64,000 nucleotides of DNA, taken from positions 1 to 64,000 of the forward strand of contig PLSD01000089.1 of NCBI GenBank assembly GCA_003164135.1, written 5' to 3'. Positions 56,777 through 64,000 of this stretch are shown piece by piece. The first letter of the stretch is position 1. Every line of letters starts with the position of its first letter. Source of the stretch: Acetobacteraceae bacterium (GTDB lineage: Bacteria; Pseudomonadota; Alphaproteobacteria; Acetobacterales; Acetobacteraceae). The notes below the pieces were generated by a model that was not told the origin of the DNA, did no database searches, and worked only from the letters and a program-made list of their open reading frames with translations. The position numbers and the translations under genes are program-made.

Positions 56777-56924
56777 TTAGAGACTGTTTAAAAAGTCACT
56801 TTGGTGAGTCGTATAGGGGAGATTTTTGAGCACCGGAGCGCAGCGTACTCAAGGTACGTGAGCACCGGAGCACAAAAAATCGCCGCTAGACGGCCGCCGG
56901 AGTGACTTTTTAAGCAGTCTCTTA
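56777..56924. repeat. 148-bp MITE-like inverted-repeat element
   Basis: Terminal inverted repeats of 24 nt (56777-56800 and 56901-56924), matching at 22 positions around AGAGACTG(T/C)TTAAAAAGTCACT. Inside are a direct repeat GAGCACCGGAGC (56828-56839 and 56859-56870) and a small palindrome around GTACTCAAGGTAC. No coding frame. The layout suggests a non-autonomous mobile element or a dispersed extragenic repeat. Its right end supplies the TAA stop of the convergent cheB-like gene, and its stems may stop transcription from both sides. Confidence 0.75.
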
Positions 56925-57557
56925 ACCCTTCAGGGGCAGCCCTGGCGTTGCCATGGGATTACTGCCGCGCGCATCCGGCGCTGACGCGGCGCGGATGATT
57001 TCCCGCGCGATATTCTCCGGCGACAGCACAAAGTCGATGCAGCCGGTTGCGATGGCACTTTCCGGCATATCGGGGTGCTGGGCGGTGTCCAGTTTTTGAG
57101 CGATGGTAATGCCGCCAACCGCCCTGATCCCGCATAAAGCGTCCGCGCCGTCGCCATCATAGCCCGAGACGATCACCGCGATTAGTTTGCCGTGCCAATG
57201 CTCGGTGAGTGACCGCAAGAATACCGTAATCACGTCGGGCCATCCATGGGGTTTTGAGATCGGTTCAAGCTGGAACATGCCATTGCGCACATGCAGATCG
57301 GATTTTTCGGGAATAATAAAGACGTGATCGGGCTGGAGCGCCATGCCTTCGGTAATCAAATTCACTGGCATTTTTGTGTAATTCGGCAGTATCTCGTGCA
57401 ACATGGTGGCGACATGCCGCAGATGGTTGACGATGATGATCGCCACGCCCATGTCGGTCGGCAGATTTTCCAGCAGTCGCTTATACGCATCAAGCCCGCC
57501 AGCCGAACCGCCAACGCACACAATGGGGAAATCCTGCTCAGGAGTATCGTCTTGCAT
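56922..57557 (-). CDS. stand-alone CheB-type methylesterase domain
   Basis: 211 residues. 'IVCVGGSAGGLDAYKRLLENLP' has the nucleophile Ser, the His is in 'IIIVNHLRHVATML', and the Asp in 'VSGYDGDGADALCGIRAVGG'. There is no receiver domain and no chemotaxis gene nearby, so it is not classical CheB. Such lone domains occur in two-component or methyl-switch systems with CheR-like proteins. Its stop codon lies in the terminal repeat of the adjacent element, so the tail after 'SAPDARGSNP' may have been altered by that insertion. Confidence 0.85.
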   Translation of the reverse strand: MQDDTPEQDFPIVCVGGSAGGLDAYKRLLENLPTDMGVAIIIVNHLRHVATMLHEILPNYTKMPVNLITEGMALQPDHVFIIPEKSDLHVRNGMFQLEPISKPHGWPDVITVFLRSLTEHWHGKLIAVIVSGYDGDGADALCGIRAVGGITIAQKLDTAQHPDMPESAIATGCIDFVLSPENIAREIIRAASAPDARGSNPMATPGLPLKG

Positions 57558-57794
57558 ATTGCGCTGCCCTTAACCCTCTACCGCCGGCCACTAAGTTTCA
57601 CTTTAGTATCTGTGCCTCCCGTGCCACATCGCCAGCTTCGGAATCTACCTAAAAACTTCATTCTCTGCCGGTGCGGGCTTGAGGCAGTGGGGATATTATC
57701 AGCAGGGAACTCTTGCGTAGACCGGCGGCATCTGCATCTAGTAGTGCATAAAACAGACGCTCTTGGGGCGTTTGGACCTTAAAGAAAGATTATT
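57558..57794. other. spacer between cheB-like gene and map
   Basis: 237 bp holding divergent promoters for the minus-strand cheB-like gene and plus-strand map. I see no conserved boxes, hairpins or small frames with a ribosome site. Confidence 0.4.
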
Positions 57795-58598
57795 ATGATG
57801 GATGGCGGCGCCGAATCGCGGCGGATAACGATACACCGGCCCGAGGATTTTACCCCGATGCGTGCGGCTGGCCTGCTGGCGGCGCAAGCGTTGGACATGA
57901 TCGGTCCGCATGTGGTTCCCGGTGTGACCACCGAGGAACTGAACACCATTTGCCATGATTTTATCCTGGCGCACGGGGCTATTCCGGCGCCCTTGAACTA
58001 TCGCGGCTTTCCTAAATCTATCTGTACCTCGATCAACCATGTCGTCTGCCACGGCATTCCGGGTGAGAAGAAGCTGCTGGAAGGCGACATCGTCAACATC
58101 GACGTCACCGTGATCCTGAACGGCTGGTACGGCGATTCCAGCCGCATGTATGTCGCGGGCACCCCCAGCACCCGCGCCCGGCGGCTCATCGAGGTCACCT
58201 ATGAGTCCCTGATGCGCGGTATCGCCGTGGTCAAACCCGGCGCCACCTTTGGCGACATCGGATACGCGATCCAGTCCTACGTCGAAGCCCAGCGCTTCTC
58301 CGTGGTGCGCGATTTCTGCGGCCATGGCATCGGCACCAATTTCCACGAGCCGCCGAACGTGCTGCATTTTGGCCGGAAAGGTGACGGGCCGGTGCTCAAG
58401 GCTGGCATGTTCTTCACCATCGAACCCATGGTCAACGCCGGCCGGCCAGAGGTGAAAGTGCTGGACGACGGCTGGACAGCCGTGACCCGCGACCGCTCCC
58501 TCTCCGCCCAGTTTGAGCATATGATCGGCGTGACTGAAACCGGCCACGAGATTTTTACCCTTTCGCCCGCCGGGTACACCGTTCCTCCCTACGTCTGA
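57795..58598 (+). CDS. map: methionine aminopeptidase type I
   Basis: 267 residues. It removes N-terminal Met from nascent proteins. The five metal ligands are visible: Asp in 'VNIDVTVIL', Asp in 'YGDSSRMY', His in 'GHGIGTNFHE', Glu in 'FTIEPMVN' and Glu in 'AQFEHM'. The catalytic His is in 'SINHVVCHGIPG'. ATG 57795 or 57798. It ends at a bidirectional terminator. Confidence 0.97.
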   Translation: MMDGGAESRRITIHRPEDFTPMRAAGLLAAQALDMIGPHVVPGVTTEELNTICHDFILAHGAIPAPLNYRGFPKSICTSINHVVCHGIPGEKKLLEGDIVNIDVTVILNGWYGDSSRMYVAGTPSTRARRLIEVTYESLMRGIAVVKPGATFGDIGYAIQSYVEAQRFSVVRDFCGHGIGTNFHEPPNVLHFGRKGDGPVLKAGMFFTIEPMVNAGRPEVKVLDDGWTAVTRDRSLSAQFEHMIGVTETGHEIFTLSPAGYTVPPYV

Positions 58599-58613
58599 TA
58601 AAAAGGGCTCTAA

Positions 58614-58649
58614 TAAAAAAGGCCAGGGGTTTTATTCCCTGGCCTTTTT
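58614..58649. terminator. bidirectional terminator between map and hpf
   Basis: GGCCAGGG (58621-58628) / CCCTGGCC (58637-58644) stem, 8-nt loop, with six A before and five T after, serving both convergent genes. Confidence 0.9.
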
Positions 58650-58657
58650 CGCGGCGT

Positions 58658-59251
58658 TTACGCGCCCGCGGGGTCAATCCATCCCACATGCCCATCGGGC
58701 CGGCGGTAGATCACATTCAGGTGCCCGTTCTTGGAGTTGCGGAACATCAGCACCTGCTGAAACGCCAGATCCATGCGCATTACCGCATCGCGCACGGTCA
58801 AAGTCTCGATCGAGGCATCGGATTCCGCGATAATGGTCGCGTGCAGCGCCTCGGCCTCGGTCTTGGCTTCTGCTGGTTTTTCTACCTCCGGCACCGCCTC
58901 GGCCTGCAGCACATATTGCCGGCCGCCCTCAGGTTTGGCGCGGCCGTTCGCATCGCGCGCATGGTCCGAAACCCGGCGCCGGTAGCGGCGCAGCCGGGTC
59001 GCGATATGCTCGGCCGCATCGTCGAACGCAGCATGCGCGTCCGCGGCCTCGCCTTCGCCGCGCACGGTCATCCCGCGCCCGGCATGCACGTTGATGTCGC
59101 AGGTAAAGAAACTTCGCGCCTTACTGAAAGTAACGTGCGCCTCCAGCGCCTGGTCAAAATATTTATGGGTAATGACATCCAGATGCGTCGCCACATGCGT
59201 GCGCAGAGCATCAGAGAGATCAACTTGTTTGCCAGAGACCGTCAATTGCAT
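58658..59251 (-). CDS. hpf: long-form ribosome hibernation promoting factor
   Basis: 197 residues. The N-terminal ~105 residues are the S30AE domain ('MQLTVSGKQVDLSDALRTHV', 'DINVHAGRGMTVRGEGEAADAHAAFDDAA'). A linker and a C-terminal dimerisation domain ('DLAFQQVLMFRNSKNGHLNVIYRRPDGHVGWIDP') make it the long form that joins two 70S ribosomes. ATG 59251 has GGGAGAAG upstream; the longer frame starts in the spacer. It follows rpoN, the common rpoN-hpf order, but ptsN is not present. Confidence 0.95.
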   Translation of the reverse strand: MQLTVSGKQVDLSDALRTHVATHLDVITHKYFDQALEAHVTFSKARSFFTCDINVHAGRGMTVRGEGEAADAHAAFDDAAEHIATRLRRYRRRVSDHARDANGRAKPEGGRQYVLQAEAVPEVEKPAEAKTEAEALHATIIAESDASIETLTVRDAVMRMDLAFQQVLMFRNSKNGHLNVIYRRPDGHVGWIDPAGA

Positions 59252-59306
59252 GGTCTTCTCCCGAACCAAATCAGACTCGTAGTCCAGCGGGCCACCCATT
59301 AACCCG

Positions 59307-60803
59307 CTAGGCGGGCATTTTCTCCCGCTTACGCTGCGCCGAGCCAGGTATACGCAACGCGTCCCGGTATTTGGCCACGGTCCGCCGTGCTATGTCTATG
59401 CCTTCTTTTTGTAATATTGCCGCCACGGCATCGTCGGACAAAATATTTTTCGGGCTCTCACCCGAAATCAGCGCCTGCACGCGGTGGCGGACCGTCTCCG
59501 CACTATGTGTTTGGCCGTTTGCGCCCTGCAAGGCAGTGGTGAAGAAAAATTTCAACTCAAATATCCCGCGCGGCGTGGCGATGGATTTATTTGAGGTCAC
59601 GCGGCTCACCGTACTCTCGTGCAACTCCACCTCGGCGGCGACATCGCGCAGCGTGAGCGGGCGCAAATGGCTGATGCCATGGGTGAAAAACCCTTCCTGC
59701 CGGCGCACGATTTCGGCTGAGACCCGCAAAATGGTCTGTGCGCGCGACTCCAGCGCCTTTACCAGCCAGGTTGCGCCCTGCAACTGCTCGGTCAGGAAGG
59801 ACTTTGTCTCGCGCGACGCCGATGCCGCCATCCGGGCATGAAAACCCCGGCGGATCAGCAGCCTGGACATGGTCTCGGGGTTTATCTCCAGCATCCAGTC
59901 GTTCACGCCATCTGCCGTCACCGGCAGCGGACGCATCAGCACATCGGGGATCAGCGGGCGCAGCGGCTCGGCCTCAAACCGCGCGCCGGGTTTTGGGTCA
60001 AGGCGCTTTAACTCGGCAACCATATCGGCCAGGTCCTCGCCGTCCACCCCGCAAACCGCTTGCAGCCCCCGCATGTCCCGCCTGGCCAGCATTTCCAGGT
60101 TGGCGAGTAGTGCCACCATCGCCGGGTCCAGGCGGTTTTTCTCGGCCAGTTGCACGCTCAGGCACTCCACCAGGTCTCGGGCAAACACGCCAACCGGCTC
60201 AAAATACAGCATTTTGGCGCGCACCGCCTCAACCTGTTCCAGCGGCACCCCCAACGTGTGGGCAATCAGCTCCGGCGGATCGGAAATCCGCCCGGCAGCG
60301 TCCAGTGCCGCGATCAGCGCCGCCGCGATCACCCGTTCTCCAGTGGAGGAAAACGCCAATCTTGCCTGTTGCTCCAAATGCTCGCGCAGGTTCGGGCCTT
60401 TGGCACCCAGTCCCTCTATCGCGTTCCAGTCCTCATCGCCGTCATGCCCGCCACCACCAAAGGCGCCGTCCGCGCCGGTTCCGGCGTCGTAGGTATTGCT
60501 CACATCTATATCCAGCGGCGCATCTTCAGCCCCCGGCATCATGCCGGAGCTGGCGAAGCTGGTGGCATCGGGGAGTTCAGCCGCCACGGGTACGGGTAAA
60601 TCCGCCTCGATCGCGGTGACGGTTTCAGGTCCGTCAACCCGCTCAAGCAGCGGATTTTTCAGCAATTCATCCTCAATGAACTGGCTTGCCTCGATATTCG
60701 AATATTGCAGCAACTGAATGGCCTGACGCAGCTGCGGCGTCATCACCAGTGATTGCGATTGCCGCAGATTGAGTTGCGGCGCAAAGGAGGGGCCAAGTGC
60801 CAT
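59307..60803 (-). CDS. rpoN: RNA polymerase sigma-54 factor
   Basis: 498 residues. Region I is 'LNLRQSQSLVMTPQLRQAIQLLQYSN' and is followed by an acidic region II. The core-binding and HTH parts follow, and the C-terminal RpoN box 'ARRTVAKYRDAL' recognises the -24 element. It needs an AAA+ activator, none of which is encoded in the window. Upstream spacer 60804-60948 is divergent to the mltB-like gene. Confidence 0.97.
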   Translation of the reverse strand: MALGPSFAPQLNLRQSQSLVMTPQLRQAIQLLQYSNIEASQFIEDELLKNPLLERVDGPETVTAIEADLPVPVAAELPDATSFASSGMMPGAEDAPLDIDVSNTYDAGTGADGAFGGGGHDGDEDWNAIEGLGAKGPNLREHLEQQARLAFSSTGERVIAAALIAALDAAGRISDPPELIAHTLGVPLEQVEAVRAKMLYFEPVGVFARDLVECLSVQLAEKNRLDPAMVALLANLEMLARRDMRGLQAVCGVDGEDLADMVAELKRLDPKPGARFEAEPLRPLIPDVLMRPLPVTADGVNDWMLEINPETMSRLLIRRGFHARMAASASRETKSFLTEQLQGATWLVKALESRAQTILRVSAEIVRRQEGFFTHGISHLRPLTLRDVAAEVELHESTVSRVTSNKSIATPRGIFELKFFFTTALQGANGQTHSAETVRHRVQALISGESPKNILSDDAVAAILQKEGIDIARRTVAKYRDALRIPGSAQRKREKMPA

Positions 60804-60948
60804 GCGCTGAGGTTAACTTAAATTTACGCCCGTTCCAAGTTTTTTTGGCACAAAAAATGCATGGAATTGTTACGCAGGCCGTTTCACCGGTCGTTACAAT
60901 TTCGCATGGCGGTTGCGGCGCCACGGCCCGGCGTGGCACAATCGCGGC

Positions 60949-61908
60949 ATGGATAGGCGCGCGTTACTGACCGGCATTTCTCTCTCTCTGGCGCTACCGG
61001 GCATTGCCAGTGCACGGGATTTTTTTGCTTTTCTCAAGGCGCTCCAGGCGCGTGCCCTGGCGGCCGGAATCCCCCCGGCGATTGTGACGCAGACGACGCG
61101 GCATCTGGTTCCCAATGCCACCGTGCTGAAGCTGGACCACCACCAGGCGGAGTTTACCGAGACCTGGGCTGAGTATTCATCGCATGTGCTGAGCCAGACG
61201 CGAATCCAGGCCGGTGCCGCAAAGGCAGCCGCCTCACGCAGTCTACTCGCTGCAGTGACCAGCCGCTTTGGCGTCGGTGCCGAACCACTGCTCGGGATTT
61301 GGGGTATCGAGACCAATTACGGCGCCAGCCAGGGCAATTTCGACGTCATCGACGCACTGACCACCCTGGCCTGGGACCGCAACAGCAGCTTCTTCGGCGG
61401 GCAGGTCATCGCCGCCATGCGCATTGTCGCCAATGGCGATGCCCCGGCGCAACAGCTCATAGGCTCCTACGCGGGCGCCATGGGCCAGCCGCAATTCATG
61501 CCCAGCGTCTACCTATCCACCGCGATTTCGTTTTCAGGCACCGGCCGGCCGGACATCTGGAATTCCGACGCCGACAGCCTGGCCTCGATGGCCAATTACC
61601 TGGTGAAATACGGCTGGCAGCCGGGCCTGCCGTCCTCCGAGCCGGTATTCGCCCCCGGACTGGACCCAGCGCAGACGGGCCGGGATGTCGTGCGCAGCCT
61701 TGACGACTGGCGCCAAGCCGGGGTGCAGCGCCTGCCCGGCGCGATTGAGCTGCCGGGCAATACGCCCGCCGCCGTGCTATTCCCCGATAGCACCGGGGGC
61801 GAAGCCTTTCTGGTCTACGGGAATTTTCATGTGATAAGGCGCTACAACCCCTCTGATTTTTACGCGCTGGCCGTCGGCGCATTGGGGCGAATGGTGCGGA
61901 GCGCATGA
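60949..61908 (+). CDS. MltB-family lytic murein transglycosylase
   Basis: 319 residues. 'MDRRALLTGISLSLALPGIASA' is a Tat-like signal. The GH103 catalytic Glu is in 'LLGIWGIETNYGASQGNFDVI', followed by 'AMGQPQFMPSVY' and 'SDADSLASMANYLVKYGWQPG'. It cleaves peptidoglycan glycan strands to 1,6-anhydro ends. ATG 60949 is preferred over 60913 because the signal starts there. ATGA overlap with the rlpA-like gene, so both are one unit. Confidence 0.92.
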   Translation: MDRRALLTGISLSLALPGIASARDFFAFLKALQARALAAGIPPAIVTQTTRHLVPNATVLKLDHHQAEFTETWAEYSSHVLSQTRIQAGAAKAAASRSLLAAVTSRFGVGAEPLLGIWGIETNYGASQGNFDVIDALTTLAWDRNSSFFGGQVIAAMRIVANGDAPAQQLIGSYAGAMGQPQFMPSVYLSTAISFSGTGRPDIWNSDADSLASMANYLVKYGWQPGLPSSEPVFAPGLDPAQTGRDVVRSLDDWRQAGVQRLPGAIELPGNTPAAVLFPDSTGGEAFLVYGNFHVIRRYNPSDFYALAVGALGRMVRSA

Positions 61909-62771
61909 TAAACCGTTATATTCTCGGCATTTTCGTGGGACTTTCCAGTTGTGTGCACCAGCCGGCCAGCCCGCCACCGGGGCCGGTGACCTTCACCATT
62001 GGCAATCCCTACCAGGCAGGTGCTGAATGGCGCTATCCACGCGATTACGACAATTACGACGTGACCGGCCTTTCCACGGTCATTGGCGACAATGCTCCGA
62101 CCGCCACCGCCGACAACGAGGCTTATGACCCCAACGCGCTAGCCGCCGCCAGCCCGGTGCTGCAATTGCCATGCATTGTCACCGTGACCAATCTGGTGAA
62201 TGGCAATTCGGTGGATGTAAGGGTGAACGACCGTGGCCCGAACATTCCCGGCCGCATCATTGCCGTCACCCCGCGCGTGGCAAAGCTGCTCAATTACCCT
62301 ATTGGCGGCGTGGTTGAGGTCGAGGTGACGCTAAAAGCACAGGAGAGCGCCGCGCTGGACGGCACGCTCGGGCAGGGACCGAAAATGACCGCCGCCCCGG
62401 TGGCGGAAATTACGGCGCAGAGCCTGGGTGCGCCCGGCAGTGCTGCCTCTGGCGCCGCGCAGAACCTGAACCCGGTGCAGACCAATGGCACCGGGGCTCC
62501 CGTTGCGCCGCTTACCGGCGCCATCACCGTGTCCCCCCCGTCGCCGGGGCCGCTTTTCGTGCAAATTCCAGGATTTGGCCGGCCGTGGGATGCATATCAG
62601 GTGATGCAACGCCTTGGCGGGATGCCCGCACGTGTTGCCCCGGAATTCGGCGGCGACCGCACACTTTATGCTGTAAACGTAGGGCCTTATCACTCAGTCG
62701 AGGATGCCGATGCGGCGTTGAAGCAGATACTCAGCCTGGGTATCGCGGACCCTGAGATCATCGTGCGATGA
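61905..62771 (+). CDS. rlpA: RlpA-like septal ring lytic transglycosylase with SPOR domain
   Basis: 288 residues. A lipoprotein-like start ('ILGIFVGLSSC', lipobox LSSC) is followed by a double-psi beta-barrel RlpA domain (about 45-145, 'AYDPNALAAASPVLQLPCIVTVTNLVNGNSVDVRVNDRGP' region). An Ala/Pro/Gly-rich linker and a C-terminal SPOR domain (about 215-288, 'VQIPGFGRPWDAYQVMQRLGG') follow. RlpA acts on denuded septal glycan bound through SPOR. Its TGA overlaps a tiny frame leading to tmk. Confidence 0.92.
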   Translation: MINRYILGIFVGLSSCVHQPASPPPGPVTFTIGNPYQAGAEWRYPRDYDNYDVTGLSTVIGDNAPTATADNEAYDPNALAAASPVLQLPCIVTVTNLVNGNSVDVRVNDRGPNIPGRIIAVTPRVAKLLNYPIGGVVEVEVTLKAQESAALDGTLGQGPKMTAAPVAEITAQSLGAPGSAASGAAQNLNPVQTNGTGAPVAPLTGAITVSPPSPGPLFVQIPGFGRPWDAYQVMQRLGGMPARVAPEFGGDRTLYAVNVGPYHSVEDADAALKQILSLGIADPEIIVR

Positions 62772-62821
62772 GCACGTCTGAGGGGAGTGCGATGAGCGCG
62801 GCAGAGATTATCCGCAGGTGA
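62768..62821 (+). CDS. possible 17-codon coupling peptide between rlpA and tmk
   Basis: ATG 62768 overlaps the rlpA stop (ATGA), and the frame of 17 codons ends at TGA 62819-62821, overlapping the tmk GTG (GTGA). A GAGGGGAG site inside it would also serve the in-frame ATG 62792, giving nine codons. The tmk GTG itself has no good ribosome site, so this frame may pass ribosomes from rlpA to tmk. It could equally be chance. Confidence 0.3.
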   Translation: MSTSEGSAMSAAEIIRR

Positions 62822-63444
62822 ACGAACGTCCGGGCGTTTTCATCACGCTGGAAGGCGGCGAGGGGGCGGGCAAATCCACTGCAGCCCTGCGCCTGACCGC
62901 GTTGCTGCGCGAGGCGGGGCAGGAAGTACTGGCAACGCGCGAGCCAGGTGGCACGCCAGGGGCCGAGGCGATCCGCGCGCTACTGCTCAGCTCCGACACA
63001 GCGCTGACCGCCATGACCCAGACAATGCTGCATTTTGCGGCCAGGGCAGATCACGTGGAACAAGTCATCCGCCCGGCACTGGCACGCGGCGCCGTGGTCA
63101 TCTGCGACCGCTACTCGGACTCCACCATGGCCTACCAGGCCTATGGCATGGGCGTGGACATTTCCGCCGTGGCGGCGCTGACCCGGCTGATTGGCCTCAC
63201 GCCGGATATTACCTTCGTGCTGGAAGTCCCTGAAGCCATTTCAAAAGCCCGGCTCAAATCACGCGGCGCCGCCAGCGATCGCTACGAGCAGATGGGCCGT
63301 GAAGTGATGGACCGCATCGCCCAAGGCTTCCGAGCCATCGCCGCCGCCGAACCCGCGCGCTGCGTGGTGCTGGACGGCACCGAGCCGGTGGAAACCGTAG
63401 TGGGCCGCATGCGAGATATTATCCTGGAACGGACCGGCCGCTGA
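62818..63444 (+). CDS. tmk: thymidylate kinase
   Basis: 208 residues, phosphorylates dTMP. P-loop 'ITLEGGEGAGKSTAALRL', the 'REPGGTPGAEAIR' DR(E)PG loop and 'VICDRYSDSTMAYQAYGMGV' are present. GTG start overlaps the stop of a short preceding frame. Its TGA overlaps the holB ATG (TGATG). The D-Ala-D-Ala carboxypeptidase gene often found between rlpA and tmk in alphaproteobacteria is missing. Confidence 0.96.
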   Translation: MNERPGVFITLEGGEGAGKSTAALRLTALLREAGQEVLATREPGGTPGAEAIRALLLSSDTALTAMTQTMLHFAARADHVEQVIRPALARGAVVICDRYSDSTMAYQAYGMGVDISAVAALTRLIGLTPDITFVLEVPEAISKARLKSRGAASDRYEQMGREVMDRIAQGFRAIAAAEPARCVVLDGTEPVETVVGRMRDIILERTGR

Positions 63445-64000
63445 TGACCGAACCTCGCGCCAACCCACATTTCCGGGGGCATGAGGCGGCGGTCGCCTCG
63501 CTCTACCATGCCGCCACATCCGGGAGGCTGCATCATGGCTGGTTGATCTCCGGTGCGCCCGGCATCGGCAAGGCCACGCTGGCGTTCCGTTTCGCCCGCT
63601 GGCTGCTGGCGGGCGGCACCACGCCAGACCTCTCGCTTCCTCCCACCGCCCCGGCATTCCGCCGGGTAGCAGCCGCCACGCACCCGGATTTGTTCACCGT
63701 GGAGCGGCGGATAAAAGACAAAACCGACAAGCTCCAATCCGTCATTGTCATCGAGACGGTGCGCGAAGCCATCCAGTTCATGCACCACACCCCCTCGGAA
63801 GGCGGCTGGCGCGTCGTCATCGTCGACGGTGCCGAGGACATGAACCCGCAGACGGCCAATGCGCTGCTGAAAATCCTGGAAGAACCGCCGGCACGCGCCA
63901 TTCTCCTGCTGGTCACCGCCGCACCTGGCCGCCTGCTGCCGACCATCCGCAGCCGCTGCCGCGCTTTGGCCCTCTCGGCGCTGCCGGATGCCGATGTGGC
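63444..64000 (+). CDS. holB: DNA polymerase III subunit delta' (partial, runs off the window)
   Basis: First 185 codons, open to the window end. 'LHHGWLISGAPGIGKATLAFRFARWLL' is the AAA+ P-loop region. 'WRVVIVDGAEDMNPQTANALLKILEEPP' and 'LLPTIRSRCRAL' are clamp-loader delta' blocks. ATG shares its A with the tmk stop; tmk-holB is a standard pair. The 3' end is missing because of the window, not truncation. Confidence 0.93.
   Translation, partial: MTEPRANPHFRGHEAAVASLYHAATSGRLHHGWLISGAPGIGKATLAFRFARWLLAGGTTPDLSLPPTAPAFRRVAAATHPDLFTVERRIKDKTDKLQSVIVIETVREAIQFMHHTPSEGGWRVVIVDGAEDMNPQTANALLKILEEPPARAILLLVTAAPGRLLPTIRSRCRALALSALPDADV

Overview
The window is a high-GC chromosomal segment from an alphaproteobacterium, most likely a member of the Acetobacteraceae. 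The reasons are the gene order (yebC-ruvCAB-ybgC-tolQRAB; rpsB-tsf-pyrH-frr-uppS-cdsA-dxr-rseP-bamA-skp-lpxD-fabZ-lpxA-lpxI), a DUF4167 protein, a large Hint_2-type repeat protein, CRP/FNR-type boxes of the alphaproteobacterial form, and frequent TTG/GTG starts. Nothing in it looks like a prophage or an integrated plasmid; it is mostly a housekeeping backbone with a few accessory inserts. The family assignment is an inference from synteny and protein style.

Layout. 1-6.4 kb: an AraC-type regulator (minus strand), a stub of a repeat-protein gene, and a 1532-residue beta-repeat protein ending in a Hint (hedgehog/intein-like) domain. 6.4-14.0 kb: tRNA-Val(CAC), then yebC, the Holliday-junction genes ruvCAB, ybgC and tolQRAB, mostly joined by overlapping stop/start codons. 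An extra short gene after tolA encodes a second copy of the end of the TolA C-terminal domain. 14.0-28.7 kb: an OmpW-like porin gene with an FNR-type box, then translation (rpsB, tsf, frr), UMP kinase, isoprenoid and phospholipid precursor genes, the outer-membrane assembly factor BamA with its Skp-like chaperone, and the first lipid A steps. pal and lpxB, usual neighbours of tolB and lpxI, are not here. 28.7-31.7 kb: glyoxalase I, an unknown protein and two GT4-like glycosyltransferases.

31.7-37.6 kb: cysK, the anaerobic coproporphyrinogen oxidase hemN, a CBS-CBS-BON protein, a class III CoA-transferase and a DUF2189 membrane protein. Three TTGA-N6-TCAA (FNR/FixK-type) boxes lie here. One drives no evident protein gene, but is placed correctly to drive a 64-nt RNA that starts with a hairpin, carries a single-stranded CUCCCC and ends in an intrinsic terminator. 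With the ompW box this suggests a small oxygen-responsive regulon, and the RNA is the strongest candidate novelty in the window.

37.7-50.1 kb: infC with a rare ATA start, DUF4167, prmC-prfA-hisS, ispG, a RodZ-like protein, the nitrogen-PTS enzyme I (ptsP), a nitronate monooxygenase, lysC and ubiG. 50.1-54.0 kb: a probable surface-polysaccharide patch (sulfotransferase, acyltransferase 3, outer-membrane beta-barrel, WecG/TagA glycosyltransferase). 54.0-60.8 kb: a 3-hydroxyisobutyryl-CoA hydrolase, a small unknown gene, fumC, a 148-bp MITE-like inverted repeat, an orphan CheB methylesterase domain, map, long-form hpf and rpoN. 60.9-64 kb: mltB-like and rlpA-like peptidoglycan enzymes, tmk and the beginning of holB, which runs off the end.
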